A stretch of DNA of 64,000 nt, from positions 1-64,000 of the forward strand of contig PJER01000005.1 in the NCBI GenBank assembly GCA_002825465.1. Reading direction: 5' to 3'. Shown here in pieces: positions 35,542-43,789 of the stretch; position 1 is the first letter of the stretch; each line of letters begins with the position of its first letter. The position numbers were made by a program, and so were the translations under genes. The notes under the pieces are model-generated. The model did not search any database. It was given only the letters and a program-made list of their open reading frames with translations, and was not told where the DNA came from. The DNA comes from Candidatus Thorarchaeota archaeon MP8T_1. GTDB lineage: Archaea; Asgardarchaeota; Thorarchaeia; Thorarchaeales; Thorarchaeaceae.

Positions 35542-37140
35542 TCACTTTGATGGTTTCGATTCTTTCCTTGTCATGAATAGTGAAACGAATGCAACTACGA
35601 TGGCTGCTATCGCGAGTCCAGATGGGATTAGAATCCAAGTAAATGAGAATCCTTCTGCAGGTACCTGTTCTATCGTCACGGTGAAGCTTGTTGCAACCAT
35701 CAATTCACTAGAATCAAAGACCGTCAAATGAATTGCATAAGTCCCGATTTCAAGAGGTCCCACACTTTCGATTGTTGCCACACTCAGTTCGCCAAAGGAC
35801 TCCCATGTTATGGAGAAGTTACTATTATCACTGAGTATCCATTCTTCGATTCCTGAATTATCCCATGCAATCACCTGAATCTCGACATCTTCTCCATAGT
35901 AAAAGCTGAAATCCTGTGTGGTGGTGACAAACATCGGGTAAGAAGAGTCAACAACTGTGACTTTGAAAACCGCTATCACTGATTTTCCATAGAGATCAGT
36001 TGCATTCACCTCTAGCCAGTACTCACCAAGTTCTAAGTTACTTCTATCAAGGAGAACACCATTTTGGTCAATATCAAAATGTACTGTATCGTTGACAAGC
36101 CAGTGGGCAATCGGAGGTGATGAGTCAACTTCGAATTGAAAATGACATGAGCTACCAAGTTCAACCTCGAAATCGGCAGGTGTATACAACCAACTTGGTG
36201 GGAGTGGAGGGTACATCAAGGGACTGTAATCACGAAGACCAGATGAACCCATAATCCGGTAAGACTCGTCGCAGATACCATTGTTATCAAGGTCTGATGA
36301 TGTGAATCCAAAGTAGTAATTGTGAGAGAACTCATTAGATGATGAAGTTGTGTAGTCACTAGCACCACCAAGGGAGTCACCTCCAAAGTAGTTCCACATT
36401 ACTTTGGTCCATGATACACCATTTGCGAGGATCACTCCTTCGAATGTGAAACCAGTAAAGGAATTCTGTTTAATCACATTACCAATGCACCCTGGCTCAA
36501 GAATTATCCCATACTCTCCATCTATAAACGTATTATTCACGATCCAGCTATACTCAAGGCTAGAACCATCGATTGCATTTTCACATGTTTTGAACTGGCA
36601 ACCTTCAATATTCATACTCACTGAATCTTCAACATAGATGGGGTAATAGTCCTCTTCAAAAGCAGTATTCATGATTATTGAATGATCGCCGAGGAGAATA
36701 TACATTCCATAACCACTGTCATAGATTATATTTCCAATCGATGAAAAATGGCTCACATTATAGAGGTAGAACCCATACGTGGCATTTCCAATGAAACAAT
36801 CACGTACTACAACATAGAGGCTGATATTGTAAAGTGAAATACAGCTCCCGGGAGATCCTGAGAGGGTTATATTATATCCTTCAATGATATACGGTTCTTC
36901 AAGTGAACCAACTCCTTCCCAAGAATCCTCCTCTGCCATTGTTGTAAGATTTCCATCTCCAGATACTGATATTGGGGCATGATCCTCATATGCTGGTTGA
37001 AATGGATTAGCCGCATCTAGAAGGTTTACAGATATGCTCTGAGAACCTTCTGTCACTACTGGAATATGATGCAGGATGAAAGTTGATGTAAATATGACCA
37101 AGGCGATGAAGAAACCTAGATTCACTTGCCTTTTTTTCAC
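35542..37140 (-). CDS. NosD-type parallel beta-helix surface protein
   Basis: A 532-residue exported protein. A signal peptide (KKR then GFFIALVIFTSTFILHH) leads into HAPISVSGDGNLTTMAEE and PYIIEGYNIT, the standard opening of NosD/CASH carbohydrate-binding beta-helices, with about ten short coils to residue 300. Two Ig-like or cadherin-like domains follow (about 310-395 and 400-490), then a transmembrane helix and a KESKPSK cytoplasmic tail. GTG at 37140 has a good AGGAGG upstream. Probably a surface polymer-binding or structural protein. Confidence 0.75.
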   Translation of the reverse strand: MKKRQVNLGFFIALVIFTSTFILHHIPVVTEGSQSISVNLLDAANPFQPAYEDHAPISVSGDGNLTTMAEEDSWEGVGSLEEPYIIEGYNITLSGSPGSCISLYNISLYVVVRDCFIGNATYGFYLYNVSHFSSIGNIIYDSGYGMYILLGDHSIIMNTAFEEDYYPIYVEDSVSMNIEGCQFKTCENAIDGSSLEYSWIVNNTFIDGEYGIILEPGCIGNVIKQNSFTGFTFEGVILANGVSWTKVMWNYFGGDSLGGASDYTTSSSNEFSHNYYFGFTSSDLDNNGICDESYRIMGSSGLRDYSPLMYPPLPPSWLYTPADFEVELGSSCHFQFEVDSSPPIAHWLVNDTVHFDIDQNGVLLDRSNLELGEYWLEVNATDLYGKSVIAVFKVTVVDSSYPMFVTTTQDFSFYYGEDVEIQVIAWDNSGIEEWILSDNSNFSITWESFGELSVATIESVGPLEIGTYAIHLTVFDSSELMVATSFTVTIEQVPAEGFSFTWILIPSGLAIAAIVVAFVSLFMTRKESKPSK

Positions 37141-37548
37141 GAATGTATTCCTCCTAAACGCAATGCTATTACGCTACTTTCTTGTTTAGCAATACAATAT
37201 GCAAGTTTACTAATTTCTAGATTTTCTGATAAAACTTTGCAGAACTCTATAAATTATCAAATCTTAACAAAAGGCCAAGTCAGAAAACTCATGAAATTGA
37301 ACATTTGGAGACGATTTGCTTATTATTTCTGAGTTGCATTAATAGCATTCCAAAAGGTGTGGTCAGGGACAGCAGAGCTCATGTGGTAGGAGGGGGGGAG
37401 TTATGTAATGAGGGCATGTTACGAAAACGAGGCCCTACCGTACACACTGACCACATGAATTGTTTCACAATTTAACCTAAAAAAGATGTTGTATTGTGTA
37501 GCCGAGTGATATCTTGAAACCGCCTCATGATGCCTATTAATTTGTAAT
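37141..37548. other. 408-base gap between NosD-like and kinase genes
   Basis: No protein gene fits here. Positions 37141-37160 carry the ribosome site of the minus-strand NosD-like gene, and the rest of the first 200 bases is A+T rich and probably contains its promoter. The G+C-rich structured element at 37357-37456 is listed separately. After it the sequence is again A+T rich up to the kinase stop; a short A6 run at 37479-37484 would read as U6 on the minus strand, beyond the kinase gene. Confidence 0.5.
37357..37456 (+). ncRNA. Candidate structured small RNA
   Basis: A 100-base G+C-rich island in A+T-rich flanks. TGTGGTCAG (37358-37366) pairs perfectly with CTGACCACA (37447-37455), enclosing GGTAGG (37385-37390) and CCTACC (37434-37439), the latter extendable by two wobbles and an A-U pair. 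A G7 run and an apical stem around GTAATG...CAT lie inside. ACA at 37453-37455 directly after a 6-bp lower stem and a roughly 7-base right-hand internal loop are reminiscent of an archaeal H/ACA guide RNA. TTATTAT at 37319-37325 is in the right place for a TATA box on the plus strand. Strand and class are uncertain. Confidence 0.35.
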
Positions 37549-40539
37549 CTACTTCGGAATAATCAGTTCAAACGTTGTTTTTTCCGAAAGCAATAATTGT
37601 ATCTTCCAATTGTGCGCATCTACAATCCGTTTAACAATTGTCAAACCATAACCCTGACCTGTTTTACTTGTAGTAAATCCCTTTACAAATAATTTAGACC
37701 GAATGGCTTCGGGAATTTGTTTCCCGTCATTAATGATTTTAATACAATAACTGTTTCTTTTCTCTTCCAATTTGACTTCTATTTTCGAAGGCTTTCCATG
37801 CTTTACTGCATTATCCAAAAGATTTCGGAAGATCTGAGTCACTTTCTTTTCATCAGCTCTGACTATTGGGAGTTTATCTTGTTCATACTTGACAAGTTCT
37901 GGAATAGTAGATTCCGCAACTACCTTCACAAGTTGATCCAAATTAATATCTACAAGATTCTCTTCAACTGTCAATCCTGCATCAGCTAGGACCACTGAGT
38001 GGTCGAGTAATTCTGTGGTTTCCTTAATTAGCGACTGTACACGTTTCAAGTGACTGATATCTTTCTCATCCTCAACAAGTTCAATGAATCCCTGCATATT
38101 GTGGAATATGTTCTTTAGATCATGATTCATAGAATGAGCAAACTCACTGAGTTCTTCCTTTTGCTTTCTAAGCATTTCAAGTGCTCTCTTTTCTTGAGTT
38201 ATATCGGCCATCACTCCCTCGATGTACCCTTTCTCTTTTGACAATCGAAGTGAAAATCTCATCCAGCGCCTGTTACTATCTCTTGTCATAACAGGAAGCT
38301 CAGCCACCAGTCTTTCGTTTTCTCTTATTGATCCCTTTAGTCTATTCCATGCTTCTGATGATGCCAGAAAATCCTTGAAGAAGCTTGAGCCATCGATTAA
38401 GACTTCTCCATTCTCATAGCCGAAGCTCTTCGCAAATTGATTGTTACATTCCAGAATCATTCCATCGGAGATTCGAACGCGAAAGAGGCCAATTAACGCA
38501 TTATTGTAAAGTTCTTTGTAACTCTCACGACTCTCCATTAGAGCTTGTTCAGCTACAAATGCATCCGTAGTATCTTGAACATTTATGATATATCCTTGAA
38601 GGTAGTCTTCGCGCCCGTATTTCAATGGAGAGAGTGTGCAATTCAAATACATAATGCCACTCTTTGAAGTCTTGTACAAGTCATATATCTTGACTTTGGA
38701 AAAGTCAAAACGAGATTCAAATGTCACGGTTCTTCCGTTACGAATTTCCTCTTTAGCAAATTCTGGTGTATTCGGGTCAGCAAAAATATCGAACCCGATT
38801 ATTTCTTCTCTACCTGGAATTCCAAATATCTCTAAACATTTCTTGTTCGCTCCAACAAGTATGCCTTCAGAATCAAAGAGTTCTATGCAAATTGGAGATT
38901 CTTCAAAAATTGTTCTGAACATCTCTTCATTTGCCTTCATTGCTTGCTCTGCTACTTGACGTTCTGTGTAATCAGTAGCATAAAGGATGTATCCTCTAAT
39001 GTCTTCATTTGGACCTTTCAATGCAGAGAGAACGATATCCATCCACATAATTCCTGTCTTTGATGTAGCTAGAAGCCTGTCCTTGATTACACGGTCGAAG
39101 CTCCATTTGTATCTGAATCTTGCCACATCTCCTCTACCAATTGTTTCAAGGATTTCTGGAGCAAAATTTGCATGCTTGAAAATACTTAGCCCGAGAAGTT
39201 CCTCCCTATCTTTCACACCAAGCATTTCTACAGCAGAACGGTTTGCATCTACTAAGAAACCTTCAGCATCAAATATTCCAATTGTTGCAGGAGAATGTTC
39301 GAAGGCATCACGCCACCATGCTTCTCTTTCTTTTAATGATTGAACTTGTAATTCTTGAGTACCATCAATTAATGGTAGAGCAGAGCAGAGGATTGTTTTC
39401 ACATTTCCATACTCATCATAGATGGTCGTATCTTGACACTGAATCAGTTGTTCTTCTCCAGATTCCTTTAATATTGCAAAATTACAACAGGGACCATCTT
39501 TGTACTCTTTGGCAAGTAATCGATTGAGATGTGCATAAGCTTCCTCCCGATAACTATTGGATACAAATGACTGAATCCAATTTTTTCCAATTATGTCCTC
39601 TTCACGGTGTCCTAATAGTTGGCATCCTTTACGATTAATCATAGTCACATTAAATTTGGAATCCAATGCGAAAATCATTGTACCCGCAAAATCCAGATAC
39701 CGTTGAGCAAGGTCTCTTTCTTCTCGTAATTTGGTTTCAGCATACACTCTTTCTGTTATATCTTGGACAGTACCCATCATCCGAATAGGATTGCCAGTTC
39801 CATCGAATGTGACCTCTCCTTCTTCATGTACGTATCTAATATCACCATTTGGTCTAACGATTCTATGATCAATACTGTACAGTTCATTGTTGTGTATAGC
39901 TGCATCCACTGATGCTCTCACAAGTTCTCGATCATCTGGATGTACTGATTCAAGGAACGCATCGTAGGTTGCTGAGAATTCTTGCGGAGCTAAGCCAAAT
40001 ATCCTGAAGATTTCATCCGACCAAATCTCACGGTCTTCAGTGATATCCCAAATCCAGCTTCCTGAATGGGCAATACGCTGTGCTTCAGCCAGTTGAGCTT
40101 GACTCTCTCTAAGTTTATGTTCAGATTCCCGTAACGCTTTCTTGGTCCTTCGTTTCTCTACTGCTGTTAGGATATAATATGACAATTCAGCGTAAAGACC
40201 TTCGACATTTGTTGAGCTCTTTCTTATGTAATAATCCGCACCCAAATTTAAAGCTTGAATTGCAAAATCTTCTCTACTCTTTCCAGTGAATATGATTACT
40301 GGGACATCGTCCCCTTCACTTCTTATGTGTTCAAGGATATCTAACCCACTCATTGTGTCATCTTCAAGATCTATGTCACAAATAGCGGCATCAAAATCAT
40401 CCTTCTCAAGAAGTTGAATCGCTTCTTTACTGGTTTCGACTGTAATAATCTCATATTCCGGACTTTGACGACTAAGGAACCGTTCACTGAGCTCAAGGTG
40501 AATGGAGTCATCATCGACCATTAGCACACGTACTGCCAT
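37549..40539 (-). CDS. Hybrid sensor histidine kinase: receiver, five PAS, HisKA-like, HATPase
   Basis: A 996-residue soluble kinase. Order: response-regulator receiver (1-130, acidic pair D9/D10, phospho-acceptor probably D55 in ICDIDLEDD), five PAS/PAC repeats (about 150-270, 275-400, 415-530, 540-660 and 670-785, each closing with a D-x-T-type PAC end such as VQDITER), a dimerisation helix with H806 in MNHDLKN, and an HATPase with N-box NLLDNAVKHG and G-box TGQGYGLTIV. There are no membrane segments, so signals are intracellular. The N-terminal receiver implies it is itself a target of another kinase. No response regulator gene is adjacent. Confidence 0.88.
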   Translation of the reverse strand: MAVRVLMVDDDSIHLELSERFLSRQSPEYEIITVETSKEAIQLLEKDDFDAAICDIDLEDDTMSGLDILEHIRSEGDDVPVIIFTGKSREDFAIQALNLGADYYIRKSSTNVEGLYAELSYYILTAVEKRRTKKALRESEHKLRESQAQLAEAQRIAHSGSWIWDITEDREIWSDEIFRIFGLAPQEFSATYDAFLESVHPDDRELVRASVDAAIHNNELYSIDHRIVRPNGDIRYVHEEGEVTFDGTGNPIRMMGTVQDITERVYAETKLREERDLAQRYLDFAGTMIFALDSKFNVTMINRKGCQLLGHREEDIIGKNWIQSFVSNSYREEAYAHLNRLLAKEYKDGPCCNFAILKESGEEQLIQCQDTTIYDEYGNVKTILCSALPLIDGTQELQVQSLKEREAWWRDAFEHSPATIGIFDAEGFLVDANRSAVEMLGVKDREELLGLSIFKHANFAPEILETIGRGDVARFRYKWSFDRVIKDRLLATSKTGIMWMDIVLSALKGPNEDIRGYILYATDYTERQVAEQAMKANEEMFRTIFEESPICIELFDSEGILVGANKKCLEIFGIPGREEIIGFDIFADPNTPEFAKEEIRNGRTVTFESRFDFSKVKIYDLYKTSKSGIMYLNCTLSPLKYGREDYLQGYIINVQDTTDAFVAEQALMESRESYKELYNNALIGLFRVRISDGMILECNNQFAKSFGYENGEVLIDGSSFFKDFLASSEAWNRLKGSIRENERLVAELPVMTRDSNRRWMRFSLRLSKEKGYIEGVMADITQEKRALEMLRKQKEELSEFAHSMNHDLKNIFHNMQGFIELVEDEKDISHLKRVQSLIKETTELLDHSVVLADAGLTVEENLVDINLDQLVKVVAESTIPELVKYEQDKLPIVRADEKKVTQIFRNLLDNAVKHGKPSKIEVKLEEKRNSYCIKIINDGKQIPEAIRSKLFVKGFTTSKTGQGYGLTIVKRIVDAHNWKIQLLLSEKTTFELIIPK

Positions 40540-40651
40540 GGGTTCTTACCCCCTAATCAGTTAGTGTACATTGGCGATTGACCTTATTATCTTTCACTGG
40601 AGAAACTCAATCCCTATTCCACCAAGGCTTATATCCTCTGGTTACCAGAGG

Positions 40652-42049
40652 GTGGTATCAAGGGAGGTTGTAACTCTGAATATCCCTGTATTATCTGGAA
40701 TTGCTGAAGGTCTAGGTGGATTCTTTAAAACACGAAGATACCTCACCTATTTCATCATTTTTGTATTCACCACGTTTCTGGGTCTATTCGTTACGTGGTT
40801 AATGACACTAACTGTAGGAACTGCAGTTGAAGAATTACTCGTTAATGTCTTTGCATTCATCGGCTCTGCTGGTACTATCTATTTTGCATTTGGTGCCATA
40901 TTCACAGGTCTTGGAGTTGATGGGCTATGGATAACTAGACGAAGTAGGGGACGAACCACTGAACTAAAGGGAATTGCATGGATGGCAATATCATTTGCTC
41001 TTGCAGTCTTCTTAAGAGTCTTTGTTGGTGTAATTGTTCTACTGCTCTTTGCAATCGTTTGTTGGTTGGGTTGGATTGGATTCCAAGCTTATTTATCAAC
41101 CCGTACTGGTTTGAGAGTGGCTACCCTTAAAGAGCCTAAGAAGGGCGGTTTTCTTTTAGGTATTGGAAGCTTCATAATCCTACTAATTGGTATCGCAATT
41201 ATTGCTGCTGAGGCGATTGTTGCACTTTCAATAGCTTATGAATACGATTTCCTTGCTATTGGTCCAACTCTAAATGGGATCTTTAGTTCTGCAACCGCGA
41301 ACTTAATCAATCAACAGTTCTCCTTACTCATTGCGTACGCATGTTTTGCACTATTTGCAGTAATTATGCTGTTTTCATTCCTAAGATATTCTGGAAGAGG
41401 GGCAGCACTGAATATTGCGGTAATGACTCTCTTCATAGCGATATATGCTGGATATTTCCTAGTTAATGTCATGAGACGTGGGGAAATTTTTGGATTGGAT
41501 CCTACTGACATTATAATGTCCTTGTTCTTCCTAATCTATGCTATGAGTGGAATTGGTAGTACAATAATGGAGGCAATTGAAGAGTCACGAGCTAGAACAG
41601 GTGATTTCGGCCCCCTCTTCACATTCTTCCTAGCTAGTGGATTCTTCTTTGTGGATTCAATTCTAGCTGTCGCATCCAATCCTAATACACTCATCTGGGA
41701 ATGGTTCGATGCAGGTGTCTTATCCGATCCAAGATTCCTCTTTCTCTTTAGAGACGTTTCAAAACTCATTGCATTTCCATTAGTTGCTATCTTTACTGCA
41801 TTGTATTATCTACGTGTAGAGAGAACAAAACGTGTTGTTAAACATGCACGTGAAGATGGTGAGGAATTAGATCATGAAAAAGTAGATTCTGATATTGCAG
41901 AGGAAATGGAGAAAGAAGAGAAATCACGACCTACTGAACGTTACACAGCTCCAGAACCTGAACGTGATGACCGAAGATTACGAATCGATAGTAGTCGACG
42001 CTTGGGATCTGCAAAGCGTTTAGGCGATGATGATGAGGAAGAGGATTAA
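40652..42049 (+). CDS. Polytopic membrane protein with charged cytoplasmic tail
   Basis: About 465 residues with roughly nine helices up to residue 375, then a 75-residue highly charged tail (many E, D, R, ending DDDEEED). No family recognised. The start is unclear: the frame is open to TTG 40571, but a TATA-like CTTATATCC (40629-40637) lies after it. GTG 40652 would be almost leaderless, and a strong AGGGAGG (40661-40667) precedes only CTG 40676 in frame, with no ATG, GTG or TTG at usable spacing. GTG 40652 is given as a compromise. A hairpin and T7 follow the stop. Confidence 0.6.
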   Translation: MVSREVVTLNIPVLSGIAEGLGGFFKTRRYLTYFIIFVFTTFLGLFVTWLMTLTVGTAVEELLVNVFAFIGSAGTIYFAFGAIFTGLGVDGLWITRRSRGRTTELKGIAWMAISFALAVFLRVFVGVIVLLLFAIVCWLGWIGFQAYLSTRTGLRVATLKEPKKGGFLLGIGSFIILLIGIAIIAAEAIVALSIAYEYDFLAIGPTLNGIFSSATANLINQQFSLLIAYACFALFAVIMLFSFLRYSGRGAALNIAVMTLFIAIYAGYFLVNVMRRGEIFGLDPTDIIMSLFFLIYAMSGIGSTIMEAIEESRARTGDFGPLFTFFLASGFFFVDSILAVASNPNTLIWEWFDAGVLSDPRFLFLFRDVSKLIAFPLVAIFTALYYLRVERTKRVVKHAREDGEELDHEKVDSDIAEEMEKEEKSRPTERYTAPEPERDDRRLRIDSSRRLGSAKRLGDDDEEED

Positions 42050-42066
42050 ATCCGACTAGAATATTT

Positions 42067-42102
42067 GAGGGTCTAATTCGGACCCTCTTCATCTATTTTT
42101 TT
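42067..42102 (+). terminator. Hairpin-T7 terminator between convergent genes
   Basis: GAGGGTC and GACCCTC form a 7-bp perfect stem with a 7-base loop (42067-42087), and a run of seven T follows at 42095-42102. It lies 18 bases beyond the plus-strand stop and overlaps the last codons of the convergent minus-strand gene, whose C-terminal EEGPN codons form one arm. It should end the plus transcript. Confidence 0.65.
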
Positions 42103-42489
42103 CAAATCTGAAAATATCTTGATGCCAAAAGCTGTCCATAGTGGATATAGACAGATCTGTATTGCCGCCAATGCATCAATCAAACCTTGAGTGTTTATTG
42201 ATTCAAAGTCAAATATTCCTGAGTTAATCATCAAATCTTTCCCAGATTTCACAGTAGGGGAAAATGGCTGCCATAACCAATCCATATACCACATATTGAG
42301 ATAGAGTGATGTACTTGTAAAAATAATCACACACAGGCTAGATACTGCTAATATCTTACCAACAGGTAGTGAAGTTCTTTCTCTGATACGACCTTCTATC
42401 CAATATGATACTATTGAAAAAATGATTAGAAGTCCTGGGTCAATCAGGAATGTCATGCAATATTCAACCAGCTTAAAGGACCATTGCAA
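42073..42489 (-). CDS. Small membrane protein
   Basis: A 138-residue protein with about three hydrophobic segments (11-28, 43-64 and 105-125) and a charged C-terminus (DLKKIDEEGPN). The segment between helices two and three (WYMDWLWQPFSPTV) is probably at the outer membrane face. The TTG at 42489 overlaps the preceding small gene by 17 bases; ATG 42456 would give a 127-residue form without overlap. No family recognised. Likely co-transcribed with the 49-residue protein upstream. Confidence 0.5.
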   Translation of the reverse strand: MQWSFKLVEYCMTFLIDPGLLIIFSIVSYWIEGRIRERTSLPVGKILAVSSLCVIIFTSTSLYLNMWYMDWLWQPFSPTVKSGKDLMINSGIFDFESINTQGLIDALAAIQICLYPLWTAFGIKIFSDLKKIDEEGPN

Positions 42490-42622
42490 TCATCAAGAGA
42501 ATAGTGATTACGAAGGATGCTATAGCGCAGTTTACACAAGCACCTCTCTCAATCTCTTTTTTGTCTCGTTTACTAATCTGTGATTCTGCGATTTCATCCT
42601 CGTCTTTTTCTTTATTCGTCAA
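42473..42622 (-). CDS. 49-residue CxxC single-helix membrane peptide
   Basis: A complete small frame beginning with TTG 8 bases after GGAGG and ending TAA at 42473. The product has a very charged N-terminal 26 residues (TNKEKDEDEIAES...KRDKKEIER), then GACVNCA, and a 15-residue hydrophobic helix ending at the C-terminus (ASFVITILLMIAMVL). This is the layout of a tail-anchored protein with a cytoplasmic charged domain and a membrane-edge CxxC that could bind metal or form a disulfide. No homologue is known to me. It overlaps the following membrane protein, so they may act together. Confidence 0.55.
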   Translation of the reverse strand: MTNKEKDEDEIAESQISKRDKKEIERGACVNCAIASFVITILLMIAMVL

Positions 42623-42682
42623 AGGGTGGCCTCCGTTCTATGATTATATTTTTGAGAGATTTAAACCTACGTTATATGAGAA

Positions 42683-43162
42683 TTAGAATATTTTTTCCAT
42701 TTCGATCTCATCGCGGATTGGAATTCCATGTTTTCCTACGAATGGTAGTTGGGGTTTGATTTTTCGGGATTCCTCTATTGCGTATCGATGAATTGACTTG
42801 ATCTCATAACCTCTCTTCTGATAGAATCTTAGTGCATCTACATTATCATTAGTTGTTATCAACCAAATACGTTTGCAATCTTTCTCTTTTGCAAGATTTT
42901 CAATTTTTTCAAGAAGTGCTGTTCCGACTCCTTTTCCTTCTTCTACTGCATTTAGAGTAATTATCTCTAGTTCATCATTTTCGATATTGTATGTAAGCAA
43001 TCCTACTCGTTTATTATTTCTTTCAGCTATGAAACCTGGAAGAAGATCTGCTTCATAGCTAATCCCCCTAGTTACAACTATGTTCGAAGCCCAGTTTTCC
43101 AGCAGAATTTCAGTGATCCAATCACTGTCTTCAATAAGTCTTGGTCGAATGCGTATATCCAA
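42683..43162 (-). CDS. GNAT acetyltransferase
   Basis: A 159-residue N-acetyltransferase. Domain elements in order: IRIRPRLIEDSDWI, FIAERNNKRVGLLTYNI, LEIITLNAVEEGKGVGTALLEKIE (acetyl-CoA loop, with GKGVGT), IWLITTNDNVDALRFYQKRGYE. That compact set is typical of GNATs with unknown small-molecule or protein substrates. TTG start at 43162 with AAGGAG about ten bases upstream. It diverges from the GNAT at 43292; the two share the fold but not obvious close sequence. Confidence 0.82.
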   Translation of the reverse strand: MDIRIRPRLIEDSDWITEILLENWASNIVVTRGISYEADLLPGFIAERNNKRVGLLTYNIENDELEIITLNAVEEGKGVGTALLEKIENLAKEKDCKRIWLITTNDNVDALRFYQKRGYEIKSIHRYAIEESRKIKPQLPFVGKHGIPIRDEIEMEKIF

Positions 43163-43291
43163 ATACAGCTAACTCCTTGTTTCTTACGATGAGTTTAAGT
43201 GAAAATCAGCTCAAAAATTATTCCCTCTCCAAATGAATTATATCGGATTTTGTTATACATATGGAAATGCAGTCTATAGGAGGAATCTCTA

Positions 43292-43789
43292 ATCTACAAC
43301 TATGCTGAAGTTACAATTCGCAGGGCTACCCTTGGAGAAGTAGATATTATCAAAGAAATTATTGTTGAAGCGTATGAACCAATCAAAAAGCAACTTTCTA
43401 GGATGCCTGCAGCATTAACTGAAGGATTGGGAAAGATATCTCGACATATCCAGATGGGTGACCAATATGTAGGCCTTGTAGGAGACACTGTTGTTTCTAC
43501 CATGAGAGTCAGATTAGTTGGCAGGGTAGGTGTTATCTCTAGGGTTGCAGTAAGACAAGCATTTCGCGGAAGAAGAATCGGTTCTATGCTTGTCGAGTAC
43601 GCAGAGAATATAATGGCTCATCGAAATGCCTCTGTTATAGAAGTAGAGATTTATGGAGCTGTTGAGACCCAGGTTGATTTCTATAAGAGATTAGGATACG
43701 AGGAGACCGGACGTCTAGAACGACTCGGTGAAGAAATTGTTGTTATGCAGAAGAGCCTTGTAGAATCTGATTTGGAAATGGAAGATTAG
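43292..43789 (+). CDS. GNAT acetyltransferase lacking a canonical start codon
   Basis: About 165 residues with GNAT strands EVTIRRATLGEVDIIKEII at the N-terminus, then GLVGDTVVSTMRV, ISRVAVRQAFRGRRIGSMLVE (acetyl-CoA loop) and VDFYKRLGYEETGR. The domain needs the sequence upstream of the first in-frame ATG (43403). A strong AGGAGG (43278-43283) lies where expected, but the open frame after TAG 43277-43279 has no ATG, GTG or TTG; ATC at 43292 has ideal spacing. Either initiation is at ATC or a base is missing, since ATG 43302 would fit after a +1 correction. The end overlaps the radical SAM gene in TTAG. Confidence 0.7.
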   Translation: MYNYAEVTIRRATLGEVDIIKEIIVEAYEPIKKQLSRMPAALTEGLGKISRHIQMGDQYVGLVGDTVVSTMRVRLVGRVGVISRVAVRQAFRGRRIGSMLVEYAENIMAHRNASVIEVEIYGAVETQVDFYKRLGYEETGRLERLGEEIVVMQKSLVESDLEMED

